The notes under the pieces are model-generated. The model was not told where the DNA came from, searched no databases, and saw only the letters and a program-made list of their open reading frames with translations. A DNA stretch of 64,000 bases from Neostapfia colusana (Eukaryota; Streptophyta; Magnoliopsida; Poales; Poaceae). The stretch spans positions 37,792,699 through 37,856,698 of the forward strand of contig JASWHV010000013.1 of the NCBI GenBank assembly GCA_030760725.1, read 5' to 3'. The position numbers and the translations under genes were made by a program. Numbering within the stretch: position 1 is the stretch's first letter; every line of letters begins with the position of its first letter. Positions 48,281 through 59,963 of this stretch are shown piece by piece.

Positions 48281-51200
48281 TGTAACACCCCAAATTTTGA
48301 TTCAAAACCCAAAACCTTGTTCAGAGGGGAATTTAAAAATTTTTGGACGTGTTGCATGTTTTGCAAAAATTCAAATTCAAACTGGAATTCAAATTATACC
48401 CAAAACAGAAAAGAAATGGAAAAAGAAAAAGGAAATCGGGAAAAAACTGGCCAGTGGGCCAAAACCGCCAGCCGGCCCAGCTACCCCCGCGCCAGCCCGC
48501 CCCCGCGCGCGCCGCACTGCCTCTCACCGACGGGTGGGACCCACATGTCATCCCTAACCCCGCGACCCCGGACTCTCTCCCGCGCGCGCGATCGCAACCG
48601 ATCTGGAAACCGCGTCCCGCAGCCGAATTCCGGTCCCAGAAGAATCCAACTCGATCACAACTGACCCACCGCCCTCCCCCGGCTATAAAAACCCCCGATC
48701 CGATCAGTTTTTCCCACGCGATCGCCGATTTTCACTCCGGTGAGCACCGAGACTTCGCCGGTGAATTCTGGCCGATCTAAGCTCGGAAACTCTGATCTAA
48801 CTCGCTGGTCTTGATCCACCGCCTCCGGGGAACTTTGCAGGTGCAGAAAACTCGGAGAGTTACGGTGCAAACACAGCGCCGATGAGCTTCGCCGTGGTTT
48901 TGCCTCGGACCTCGCCGCCGATCACATTCCAGGACCCCCGAGCTCGAGAAAACCCCCGAGGTGAGATCCCTGACCTCCCCTCTACCGATCTAGGCCATAA
49001 GATCACAGTTCTAGGCAGAATTCTCGAAGATCCGAAACTTTCCGGCGAGATCGCCGCTTCCCGCCGCCGTGCGCCGCCGGCAGCGCCGCCCGCGCTTGGT
49101 CAGAGCGACGTGGCCGCTTGTGCGCCGTTTATTTTAAATCGCACGGTAGGGTTTAAAACCCCGCGTACCGGTTCGATGTTATAATCTCAGCCGTCGGTTT
49201 AAAATCGGACGGTCCACGTCAGCCCCGCGTTATAAAGACAGGAATTCTTACGTGCTACCCCCTGGGGTTCTCTGGAATTGAGAGCTAGCCCCGGAAACTT
49301 CAGTTTTAACCCCTGGACTTAATAGAAATTAGGAAAAACACCTCTGATAAGTGTAGATAGACCCCTGGAAATTATGAAAATAATATTATAGACCCTGTAA
49401 TGGGGTGAATTCATTATTTTAGCCTTGTTTAGTATTTAATTTAGAAAATTGAATATGTAACTAGTGTTTAAAAATTAAAAGGGGGACAAACATAATTGTC
49501 AAAATTAATTAAAAACTTTCTCAGTACTTAGAAAACTTTGGAGTGAGATAAAAATATATTTTTGGGCTGAAATAAATCTGTTTTATCTATTATTCACATT
49601 TATTAGTATAGGGACACATTTTTAAGTAAAGAATAGTTAAAGAAAAATAGGGAAAATAATTATGAAATAGTATACATCATAAGCCATGGTCAAAATATGA
49701 TTTTAAATTATTTAGGACCAGAACCTAATCTGTTTAGGTGATGTGTATTACTAATTTAATAATAAAATACACAATTATGCATAGGAATATAAATCTGAAA
49801 ATATAGCAACTAGTAAATGATAAATGGAGTTTCTAAAATACAAAGAATTCAGTTTAGGGTTGATAGAAATTGTGAAGGCACATTGTATGCAAGTATAAAT
49901 GTGGACACCAAAAATTGGAATCATATATATACATGGTTAAAAGTGCATGCAAGCCACAACTTAACACACATAAAGTAACCACACCACATATAATGGTAAA
50001 GAACTTTTATAAATATGAATGTGTGGTTTGTATGAAGTGTAAGTGTGAATTATGTCTTATGGATTGTTGTTTTTCTTTTGCTATGTGTGATGGTATGAAG
50101 TAGAACCTGTTCAAGAACAAGTTATTCATTTCCAAGACCAGGAATACCCATTTCAAGAGCAGCAAGAAGGAGGCAAGTGTCCTTGACCACTTTGATCCTA
50201 TGCTAGGGTGTGTAGATAGAATTATTTGCATTGTCAAATGAAATATGAAACCCATGCTAGGAAAGTTTCCCTAGAATTGCATTACCTTGTTTCCTTGAAG
50301 CTTGGGTTGGGATTTATTTTGTCATGTCATTTATTTACCTGCATATGCTTAGCCATGCTTAGAATGGGATATTTGGGAAATGAGATCATCAGTTTATATT
50401 ACCATACTCTTGAATGAGACATTGTGAGTTATGTAGAGGTAGGGATCAAGGCAAGTTGGATGTTTTGGTTGTGTGCTGGGTGCACGAGACTTGGGTTTGT
50501 GTTTAGTACTTGCCTGGATCCTAAGGACCGGTTCATGGAGCATGTAACCCGGCTTTACAGTGCCAACCACATGCTGAGATGGGGCAGCTTGGCCAATTAA
50601 TTAGGTGTATCCCCGGCGTAGTATGGGTGTGTTGGATGGTGCGGGGAGTAGGTGTCAGCTGGACTACCATATGAACCGCAAGGCTCAAGAGGGGGCCACT
50701 GCAGCGGGGTTGGAGCCTCTTGTATGCTGTTAGGGGTGAAACCTCAGTGGGCCCACGCTCGTCGGGAATCCCTTTGTAAAGGCTTTGTAGTGATCTCCTG
50801 GCTGCACACCTAGGAAGTGTGAATGTGGATCGTAGCCACTGGCATAATGGAGGTTCTTTTAGTCCACCCGGCAACGGGGGATGAAATCACTACTTGTGGG
50901 TACAGTGGTACAAACTCTACAGAGTCAAAACTGTCTTGACAGCCGTGCTCACGGTTAAGAGCGGCCTGGACTTATTCATGATTAGAGGAATGATGGTTTT
51001 GGAAGTTAAGCGGGGAGCTTAACATTGGAAATAATGTTATGGTTATTGGATTATGATGATGGGATGGGAGATTGGGACCATTTCACCTGTGTAGTAATGA
51101 AGGTGCTTAATAAGCTAAGGTGATAGGTATTAATTGCGTAGTGCTTTAACCATGAGTTCAACCTCTCCTTGTTCTAGCCATGCATGATATAATTTTCCCA

Positions 51201-51567
51201 CACTTGCTGAGTACCATTGGTACTCAACCTTGCATATTTGTTGGTTTATATTGCTGCTCAGGTCAAGATAATGAGGTGGTGTATAATGACCAAGATTTTG
51301 GACCCGAGGAAGGCTTTTAGGTTCATGAAGACCCCCGGGCAACGCCTGTGATGGAGCCCTAAAGAATAATATTCCGCTGCTAGTTTATTTACTTGTGATG
51401 AAGCATTAGTGTCCATTGAGACATTTGCGATGTAAGACTTATTTATATTCGACACCTGGCTTGTAATAAATGATGCTTCACTATTTGTCATCACATGTAT
51501 GAGAAAATGATCCTGGCATACATGTGATATTCACTTGGTTGTTTCTTCGGAAAAACCGGGTGTGACA
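48281..51567 (+). repeat. 3' LTR of element E
   Basis: 3287 bp, about 12 substitutions and one inserted base (near 50812) relative to the 5' LTR. It ends GGGTGTGACA before the GTGCT duplication. Confidence 0.96.
48882..51320 (+). CDS. LTR-embedded split ORF, complete copy in the 3' LTR of E (68 residues predicted)
   Basis: Three coding exons: 48882-48960, 50104-50172, 51262-51320. Exon 1 runs from ATG (Met-Ser-Phe, then Pro/Arg-rich) to CCCGAG, followed by the strong donor GTGAGA. Exon 2 follows a T-rich tract ending GAAGTAG, encodes QDQEYPFQEQQEG, and ends GGAG before GCAAGT, an exact GC-type donor. Exon 3 follows GCTGCTCAG and ends DFGPEEGF-stop. Each junction splits a codon after its first base, so all three exons join in phase. 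Introns are 1143 and 1089 nt. A TATA box lies 198 bp before the ATG. Function unknown; the tail is acidic and Gln-rich as in B and F. Confidence 0.5.
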
Positions 51568-52581
51568 GTGCTCTCCGGGCTCAGGGGCTACCATGATTGG
51601 TAGGGTCGTCAGGAGTCGCTTCAACTCCTGGAAAGCCTCTTCCGCTTCGTCAGTCCAGGCAAAGGGGCCTGACTTGCGCAGGAGCTTAAAGAAGGGGAGT
51701 GCCCGCTCTGCTAGCCTCGGTATAAACCGACTCAGCGCGGCTAGACATCCTGTGAGTTTCTGGACATCCTTGACGCGGGCAGGGGGCCGCATCAAGTCGA
51801 TGGCCTTGATCTTCTCTGGGTTGGCCTCAATCCCCCGGTGCGAGACCAGGAACCCTAAGAGCTTCCCAGAGGACACGCCGAACACACATTTATCTGGGTT
51901 CAGCTTGGTGCGCGTAGAGCGCAATTTGTCAAAGACTAAGGCTAGGTTATCTAGCAGGGACGGACCCTGCTTGACCTTGACAACTATGTCATCGACATAC
52001 ACCTCAACCAGGTCTCTTATTAACTCCCCAAAGGTTTTGTGCATTGCCCGCACAAAGGTAGGGAGTGCATTCTTTAGGCCGTAAGGCATAGACACATAGC
52101 AATAAAGGCCGTCTACTGTGATGAAGGAGGTGTGCTCCTCGTCCTCCCTAGACATGGGGATCTGATGGAAACCCGAGTAGGCGTCTAGGAAGCACAGCAT
52201 ATCACAGCCTGACGTTGAGTCTACTATTTGATCTATTCTAGGGAGAGGGAATGGATCTTTAGGACATGCCTTATTGAGACTGGTGTAGTCGATGCACATC
52301 CGGAGCTTCCCGCCAGCCTTCGGGACAACGACGAGGTTCGCCAACCATCGTGGGTGGTGGACCTCCCGTATGAAGCCAGCGTCCATCAGCTTCTTGACTC
52401 CTTCACGGATGAAGTCCTGCCGCTCGATGGACTGCTTGTGGGGCTTCTGTTGAACCGGCCGGGCATCGGGGAAGACTTTCAAGTGGTGCTCAATCACCTT
52501 CATGGGGATCCCCGGCATCTGTGACGGCTGCCATGCAAACACGTCGACGTTGTGCCGGAGGAAGGTGACGAGCGCGCCTTC
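51568..52581 (-). CDS. pol: pol of D, first part: reverse transcriptase
   Basis: From the codon after the UAG to the point where E is inserted. The RT core has RMCIDYTSLNKACPKD, FLDAYSGFHQI and the catalytic YVDD (51988-51999), then the thumb (RFIPRLAERALPFFKLL) to PEPGEH. It copies the RNA genome into DNA. The frame is open and continues in phase at 39175 on the other side of E. No start codon is needed if it is made by readthrough from gag-protease; a methionine is available at 52542. Confidence 0.92.
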
Positions 52582-52584
52582 CTA
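52582..52584 (-). other. In-frame UAG between protease and RT of D
   Basis: Minus strand AAATAGGAAGG after GLDSK, at the same codon as in C (32460-32462). It is the only stop between gag-protease and RT-integrase in D besides the double TGA in gag. Confidence 0.6.
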
Positions 52585-55128
52585 TTTACTATCCAGGCCC
52601 CCGGCTACCCGGGTAATCTGGGTAGCTTCGGCGCCGACTTGGACGACCTTTAAGGGGACGCCGCCCTCGTCGAGAGGTTGCACCCGGGGTGCTGTGGTGG
52701 AAGCACGGTGACGTGCGCACGGACGGAGCTGGTCCGATTCCGTATTGCCGGGGGCTGAGGCCCCAGCTGTCGCGAGTGCTTGGAGCTTCTCCAGGGCCGA
52801 CACTGCAGCAGTGTGGTCGCCACGAATCCTGAGAACACCTGTCGGTGTTGGCATCTTCAGGACAAGGTAGCCGTAATGGGCTACAGCCATGAACCGGTAC
52901 AGGGCTGGCCTGCCGATTATGGCGTTGAAGGGGAGGTCTATCTCCGCTACGTCGAACAGGATGTACTCTGTTCGATAGCTGTCCGGAGCCCCGAAGGTCA
53001 CCGGGAGACTAATGCTGCCGTAGGGGATAACCTGTCCTGGCCCTACCCCTGAGAACGGACTCGACGGGGTGAGATTGTCCATCGGGATTTGCAGCTTCTG
53101 GAAAGCTGCACGGCTGATGAGGTTCAGCCAAGCCCCTCCATCCACCAAAACGTGGTACATTCTCACGTTGGCGATGGTAGGGGCCACCAGGAGTGGCAGT
53201 TGGCCGGCCCCAGCCATGTTCCTAGGGCAGTCAGTGGCATCAAAGCTGATGGGGGTCCCCATCCACTTTAGGTGCGGTGCAGCACTTGGGAGTGGCGCCA
53301 CCGACGCTACCGCTAGGCGCAGAGTCTTGACTGCACTCCGGGACGAGGGGTCGGCGGACCCGCCGTATATGACGTAGAGCTTCTTCCGATGCTCATCGCC
53401 GCTGGAGCCGGAATCCTCGTGATTGCGTGCCGCCTTCACGACACGCGGAGGCTCCTGGATCTCCTCTGGGTGGTCGATGTTGTCTGGAACATCCACCCTC
53501 TGCTCATCTTCCTTTGGACGGAAGGGCAGGTCATCAGCCCGCTGCCGCTTCTCCTTGCGGAAGCGCTCTGCGAGCCTTCGGATCTCCCGGCACTCGGCAG
53601 CAGTGTGGCGACAGCTGCCGTGCACAGGGCACATATTGTCTTTATCACCTTCTGGGATTGGTGATCTTCGCTGCTTCTTGTCGGGGCGCGGCCCCCGAGC
53701 CCCACCGAGCGTCGCTGCAGTGACGACTGGGGCTGCGGTCGGTGACTCTATCTTGCTTCTGCCTCGGTTCGTGGCCTTCCTGCTGCCTCCACAGGGAGTA
53801 GGACTGGATCCGGGCAGTCCCCCTGACTCGGAGGATGGCAGCGAGTGCCAGTTCCGTCCTTCGGCAGCTCTGGCGCATTTGTCTGCCAAGCTGAAGAGCT
53901 CTGAGACGTCGCGGACCTCCCTGGTCGCGAGCTTCTCGAGCATCTTCTTATCCCGGACGCCTTGCCGGAACGCCACCACCACAGAAGCATTTTGAATGTG
54001 TGGGATGGTGTTCCGCACCTGGGAGAACCGCTGGATGAAAGAGTGCAGGGACTCCCCAGGTTGCTGCTGGACGGCGTGGAGGTCGAGCTCCGTGCCAGGC
54101 CGGGTGTAGGAGCTGCCGAAGTTGGCTACGAACTGTCATCAAAGCTCTCCCCAGGAGGTGACGGAACCTTGGGGGAGGTTCATGAGCCAAGACCGGGCTG
54201 GACCGGTCAAGGCGACAGGGAAGTAATTTGCCATGACGGCTTCATTCCCTCCTGCGGCAAGTACGGCGGTGGAGTAGATCTGGAGAAACTCCGCCGGGTT
54301 AACGCTGCCGTCGTACTTCTCGGGCAGGTGTGGCCGAAACTTGCGCGGCCACTTCGCAAAGCGAAGATGGGGCGCGAGGGCTGCACACCCTGCTTCCGTC
54401 ACCGCAGGTTCTGGTGCCGCGAACGCTGAGTTCGCACCAGGCACAGTGTACTCCGGTACGGGCAAAGCTGCACCATAGGCCGGGGGCGCCATCTGCAGTA
54501 CATATGACTGTGGCATATTCTGCACGGCGCAGGCCTGGGGCAGAGATCGCATGGCGATGGTCTGCTCTTCAGGCTGGGTCGAGGCCGACATCATGCTGTC
54601 GTCAGCTTCTTGGTAGCGACGCCTTTCTCGGCGTTGCTCGAGGTATACCCGGGCATCTTGACCCGAGCGACACCGCTCCAGCTCTGTCCTCAGATCCATC
54701 GATTGAGGGCTGGCAGAGCTGGAATCTGCCGTCTGTTCATCAACCGTCGGCGTGCGTATCAGAGACACGGCCGGCTGGTTAGAGTGTCGTCTCCGCCGGA
54801 GTCGTGGGCTTGCGGCAGCGACGACAAGATGGTCTACCTCGAGAATCCACCGCTGGGTCGCTGCCTGAGGCGCGTCTCCAGCGGGCGGATTGTGCAGTAG
54901 CGCTCTCGCTGCAGCTAGCACGCCCCTTCCGGGTACGCCCGGCGCTACTGGAGATATGACGCTGGTTGGAGCCTGCATTGCCGGGGTCGGCGCTGCCAGA
55001 GCCGGTTGCTGGCTCCCAGCTTGTACTAACACACTCCGTCCTGAGTGTGTTGGCTTGTACTCCCCCCTAGCCGCGGCTCGCCGTGGAGGCGGGGGAGGTG
55101 AGCTTGCCGCCGAAGGGAGTTTGGTCAT
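52585..55128 (-). pseudogene. gag: gag-protease of D with two adjacent stop codons
   Basis: Start ATG 55128 (MTKLPSAAS), as in C. Pro-rich N-terminus, Gag core (HLPEKYDGSVNPAEF...), knuckle CPVHGSCRHTAAEC, protease VDGGAWLNLIS and IIGRPALYRFMAVAHYG. Two consecutive TGA codons at 54141-54136 replace the Cys-Arg pair of C within the Gag core, by point changes and not by a frameshift. The frame on both sides is otherwise clean. Confidence 0.9.
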
Positions 55129-55163
55129 CTTCGTCGGTGGAAACTCGTCGCGCTAGGGGAAAA

Positions 55164-55185
55164 GCCCCCTACCTGGCGTGCCAAA
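55164..55185 (-). other. Primer binding site region of D
   Basis: Minus strand TTTGGCACGCCAGGTAGG directly after the 5' LTR. One base differs from C within TGGCGCGCCAGG. The tRNA is not identified. Confidence 0.7.
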
Positions 55186-56284
55186 TGTCGAAGTGTGCGA
55201 TCGACACTTCCCCCGGGCCTGCACTAGGCAGCCCGCGGAGGTTCTTTTTTCGGAGGGGCTAGTTCCTAGCGGAGATCTTGCGCGGATGGATGAGTTAGTG
55301 AGAGCTTGACACGGGAAGTTTTACATGGTTCAGGCCGCCGGAGCGTAAAACCCTACGTCCACGGCGAGCTATGGAGCTCGCTGTATTGCTTGCTGCTCAG
55401 GGCCGGGGGCCTGAGCTTGGGGGTGAGTTACAGCTTGAGAGTGTATGGCTAGCGTATGAGTTGCAGAATGCGCACCCTTGCTATCGACGCCTACCCGAGC
55501 CTTTTATAGTCCAAGGCTCGGGCGGCTTACAAGGGAAGCCGGGACCCGACAGGTGGTCCCGGGAAGATTGTCTATTATCTACCGTATCTGTAGTTACGCC
55601 GGTGGCTGCCTCCGATCGAAGGCTTCTGAGTCTTCATTTTGCCGCCCTGCCCATGCCGCGCACTAGTCATAGTGGTTGATGACGGCGCGGGCGGCATGGG
55701 ATGTCTTGTCGCGGCGTTTATTACCTGGCAGGTTCTGACACCGCGCGCCAGTCTGTGATGCGACTGGACGCAACGGCACCTGACAGGCGCGTGCTCCGCG
55801 TTTCCGCGTCTTGGGAAGACGCGGGCCTTGAATTCCTTGTACGGGCAAGGTGAGGGGCGCCTTTACGCCCGCTGCCTACCGCTCGGGGGCAGGCAGCACC
55901 GTTCTTCCAGCCACGTGGCGGGTCCGGAGCTCTTCTCTGAGGAGAGGGAGGTCCGGCCCCGCTGGACGCGTGGCGCCTTCGGACCTCTCTCCCGCGGAGG
56001 GGGAGGTCCGGCTTCTGCATGCCACGTGGCGGGCCCAGAGCTCACCTCTGAGGAGAGGGAGGTCCGGCCCCGCCGGACGCGTGGCGTCTTCGGACCTCTC
56101 TCCCGCGGAGGGGGAGGTCCGGCTTCTGTATGCCACGTGGCGGGCCCGGAGCTCTCCTCTGAGGAGAGGGAGGTCCGGCCCCGCCAGACGCGTGGCGCCT
56201 TCGGAGCTCTCCCTGCAGAGAAGGGCGAGCACCTTAGGCATTTTACCCTGTGCGCGGGGGTACCCCATATCTCAGGTACCGACA
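55186..56284 (-). repeat. 5' LTR of element D
   Basis: 1099 bp, TGTCGGTACC (56284) to CACTTCGACA (55186) on the minus strand. CACGTG lies at 55912-55917, 56023-56028 and 56134-56139, each 111 bp apart. TATA at 55508-55502. About 15 differences from the 3' LTR. Confidence 0.94.
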
Positions 56285-57163
56285 ATTACCCTACTAACGC
56301 GTGCTCACTATGCGTTCAACTCCCCCTTCTCATTCTCATCTTTAGTCGGAATTTGCTGCCCTGCCAAAGGCGGTTGCGCGGGAGGTACCGGCCGAAAGCC
56401 AGGGGGCCCCAAGCCCCCGGCACTTCGCGCACGGTAGTTCCCAAGCACCATATAAGTGGACGGGGACCGTAAGCCAGATAAGACTAAGAGATAGAGGGGG
56501 GGAGCCCCCAAGTAGAATTACTTTTTCCTTACTTGTGTGCAGGACCTCTCAGCCTCAGCTCCCCGCAGGAGTATGGTAGGCGCATCCATCCAATAGAACG
56601 CACCTACTAGGGGGCCGCTACGGGATCGCGCAAGGCCAAAAAACCCCAAGGTAGGATCAACGAGCTAGACCTCACAGGGGCGAGGCCCGAAGGCCCCACG
56701 TGTCCAGTAGGTCCAGACCTCCCACCTCCTTGAGAGTGGGAGCTCCGGGACCGCCGCGTGGTCTACAGAAGTCGGACCTCCCCCCTCTGTGGGGAGAGGC
56801 CCGAGGACTCCACGTGCCCTGCAAGCCCGGACCTTCCCTTAGGCGGGAGCTCCGGGCTCGCCACGTGACCAACAGACCCGGACCCCCCTCCGATCTCGTG
56901 AGGCGGATCCTGGAGACCTCCGGAACCCTTAGTATACAGTGAGGACCCGGAGAAGGTGTCTATGCAGAGCTTCGAGATTGGTCAAGGCCTCCGAGTCCTT
57001 GCGGAGCTAAGGACTCGGTCAGGAAAGGCCAAGAAGAAGACTAGGACATGCAGACACAGAAAGAAACAGAAGTCTGTCTATACGAAGGCTCCACGAGCTG
57101 GGCTACAGACTCAACAAAAATAAAAAAGGAAGTACAGGGCCTTGTGGACACGAGGGCAGATGC
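56285..57163 (+). other. 3' internal region of C after D: non-coding with LTR-like repeat units
   Basis: Starts with the ATTAC duplication. No gene recognised. Between about 56690 and 56890 there are two diverged copies of the 110-bp unit found in the LTRs (CACGTG at 56698-56703, 56811-56816 and 56862-56867). The array thus also exists outside the LTR in this family. Confidence 0.65.
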
Positions 57164-59963
57164 CTAGGGGTCCCCGGACTCCCGATGAAACCTAGAGGCC
57201 ACGACGGCAGCTAAGTCCTCGACTTCGGCCCTGGCAGCTTCCTCCCGGTCGGCGACGGGTCCTAGACGAACCGGCCCCAGAGAAAAGGAAGGGTCTCGGC
57301 TAACGAAGCACGACAGAACGTGCATCGCAACCTCCTTCGCGAGGCCCCGACCTTCCGCTTCCAGCTCGTCGGCGATCACTGATTCGAGCCGACCTAGCTC
57401 GTCGCCAAGAGACTCAAGGGCCGGGGCCGCTTCGGACATCGGCCGCGCTGGGGTCTCCACCTGCACGGGGCTGAAACCAAGAGGAGCCAAGGCGGATCCC
57501 GCCTTGGCAATGAAGCACCAGACCACCTGGGCCTCGGCAGTCCGCAAGGACTGGAGCCTCTCTACCTCTTGGCGAGCCACTAGCTCGCGATCCATCGCCG
57601 CCTGACGCTCCTTGGAGAACTGCTCCTCCCTCGCGGCGACAGCCGACTCACGGAGCCCCAGCTCCTCGGACCGAGCCCTTAGCTCCTCCACCTTGGCCCT
57701 CAGCCGGGCGGTGGTCTTCTCCTCCTCGGCCGCAACGGCGCGTTCCCGATCAGCGACGGCGTGCTCCCGACGGGCTACCTGCAGCTGCAACTCCTCCGCG
57801 GCGGCGGAACACTCCTTGGCTTTGGCTTCAGCTTGGGCCAGAGCCTCGCGGTAGGTGACACGAACCCGCTGGGCCTCTGACTCCAAGCGGCTAATGGCCT
57901 TCTTCTGAGTGCCAAGCAGAGCACTCATGGCCTCAAGCCTTGACTGCCTTGAGTCAAGGTCCGGCCGGGCCCGCTGCTGCCAGCTGAGAAGGCGTTCCCT
58001 CTCGCCAGCCAATGCCTTCCGCTCCTGTTCAAAGGCAGATTGGAGCTGCCGGGCGCTGGTCTGGACACGTCCCAGGGCGTCCCACACGGGCGCCGGAGCA
58101 GGGGGATAGGAGTTGCGCCGCTGGACCCCCCTGACGAGTCTAAGACCGGCGGGGGCGCCAGCGCCTCAGCAGCCACGGTGGGGCGCTGTCCTAAGCAGGC
58201 CAGGGGGCCAGCAGGCGCACCTACAGCAGCCCTCCCGGTCTCAAGACCTGGCTTCTGGACTGGTGAAGGAGGGCGGGTAGGAGCAGATGTGGCCACCGCG
58301 GAAAATGTACCAGCTGGTGCAGAGGGTGCCCCCGTCGATTTGGGAGCCATGGGAGCCGCCACGGTCCCCAGGTGCTGAGGCGTGGAGCTTCCGCTGGTTG
58401 AAGGCGGCTGGATAAGAGGCCCGCCCCTGGTAGCCGGTTGGTCCCTGCAAAGAAGAAGAAGCCCTCAGAATAAGAGAAGAGGCAAGAGCTCTGCTCCTAT
58501 AAGCCAGAAAGAATAACACTTACTGGGCGGCATGAGCGCTCCAGCAAGCTTGCGGCACTGGCCTCTGGGCTGTAGCTGAACCGCCAGGACCAGCGGCTGG
58601 AACAGTCGCAGAATGGAACGCCTGGATCCCCGGCGCACTCGCCGGCATCGCCCCACCAACATCCGTCCTGTGAGCCCCTCCGCTTGAGGAAGGATGGCGA
58701 GGTACTTGGCTGATTCGGACGGCTGCTGTCTGGGGAGAGAACCGCCGGGGAGGGACACTCGGGACCTCTTCGGGTTGCCACCCGATGGACCAGCACCTCC
58801 GGGAGATGGGGGCAAAGTAGCTCCGGCACCCTGACTCGGCACAGGCGGCACCCTCGGAGGAGACCGGGCGCGTTTCTTCTCTAGATGCCCGGGGCCGGCT
58901 CTTTTCCTTTCCCTTTGTCGGCGGCTTGGGTTCCGTCGGCTCTGGGGGAGGGTTTGACAGCAGCGTATGCCTCATGCCCTGACCCGGGATGCTCGGTTCC
59001 TGGAATGGTGATACCCCGGAAGGCATCCCCGACCTGTCAGACGGCGATCCCGATATCATCAAGGTTCGGCATCTTCCGCAGGAGCTCTGACCTCCTCTGA
59101 GGCTCCAAGAAGAGGGGGGTGGCAGAGGGCGGAAGGGCGGGGTCGCCACTGGGAATGTAGTCACCGCTCACCTTGCTCACCATCTCGTTCAGCTCCTCGT
59201 CGGAAGGGTCAGAGCCGGGGCCTCTCTCCAGCCTGGTACAGTCCTGCTCGCCGGTGTAGTACCACGCTGGGCGGCTACGCTGCTGCAAGGGAGCAATACG
59301 GCGCGACACAAAGTCCATCAGCACCTTTAGAGACGTCAGCCCCTCGTTGGCCAAGAACCGGATCCGCTCCAAGACCGGGGTGTACTCCTGCTCCAGCTCA
59401 GGGATCTCCTCCCAGAAGCGGCGATCGGTGGTTGGGCTGGCGGTTGGGAGTTGTAGGCGATCGTGCTCGTCGGTCTGCACTACCACCCAGCTCTCCCTCC
59501 AGTTTTCCCACCTTGATGCGCTGAAGGGCAGGAGGTATCCGGAGATCTTGGGGTCTTTGCAGCGATGCTGGAAGTAGTATGCCCCCATCTGAGTCTTTGA
59601 GCCGCGCCCAGTCGTCCGCAGCACAAAGAAGTGGCGGAAGAGCGTCACGGAGGCGTGCACCCCCACGAACATCTCGCAGAAGTGGACAAAAACAGCAGCC
59701 ATTGCGAAGGAATTGGGGGAAAGATGGTGAAGCTGGAGACCGTACGTCTCCAGCAGGGTGACAAAGAAGGAAGAAATCGGCGGAACGAACCCCGCCAGAG
59801 CATAAGCGGTGAAGAAGACTATCTCCCCCTTTTCCAGGACCAGGGGGAGAGATCCTCGGCGAAGCCGATGTTTCTGCTCTTCTGAGCGCCTGCCCAGCAG
59901 CCTCCGCACTGGCCCGAGCTCGGAAGAGCGGACGAGGCGCGTCGGGAGCAAGTTGGAAGCCAT
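57164..59963 (-). pseudogene. Antisense ORF (aORF) of C, putative gypsy-type transposon family
   Basis: Encoded against the direction of C, between pol and 3' LTR, as known for Tat-lineage families. The N-terminal domain starts at ATG 59963 (MASNLLPTRLV) and contains the typical segment FFTAYALAGFVPPISSFF...FAMAAVFVHFCEMFVGV, recognisable as the Pfam family 'putative gypsy type transposon'. A Pro/Ser-rich middle follows, then a long coiled coil (58087-57164; e.g. REHAVADRERAVAAEE). A stop at 59037 and apparent frame changes near 58680 and 58110 break it. A 79-bp intron (58445-58523) is visible. The biological role of this protein is unknown. The start is preferred over the upstream codon at 60098 because family resemblance begins there. 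Confidence 0.82.
58445..58523 (-). other. Intron in the antisense ORF of C
   Basis: Minus strand GTAAGT at 58523 and a T/C-rich tract ending TTCTTTGCAG at 58445. Splicing joins the frame ending SAHAA to that beginning DQPATRGG without a stop; unspliced, the frame hits TAA at once. 79 nt is a normal short plant intron. Confidence 0.75.

Larger units (their letters stand above)
39181..51567 (+). mobile_element. Element E: Tekay/Del-type chromovirus with orf0
   Basis: LTRs of 3286 and 3287 bp (39181-42466; 48281-51567) flanked by GTGCT (39176-39180; 51568-51572), in the pol of D. Internal order: initiator-Met primer site, short leader, orf0, gag-pol, hairpin, polypurine tract. About 12 substitutions and one indel separate the LTRs (0.4%). 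Two frameshifts and one stop break gag-pol, while orf0 is open. Confidence 0.96.
34622..56284 (-). mobile_element. Element D: Tat-lineage retrotransposon of the same family as C, inverted, host of E
   Basis: LTRs of 1099 bp each (34622-35720 and 55186-56284), flanked by ATTAC at 34617-34621 and 56285-56289. Without E it is about 9.3 kb. On the minus strand: LTR, primer site, gag-protease, UAG, RT, RNase H, second RNase H, integrase, short 3' region, LTR. Compared with C it lacks about 4 kb after pol, including the antisense ORF. About 15 LTR differences (1.4%). Apart from two adjacent stops in gag and the shared UAG, the whole frame is open and continues in phase across E. Confidence 0.95.
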
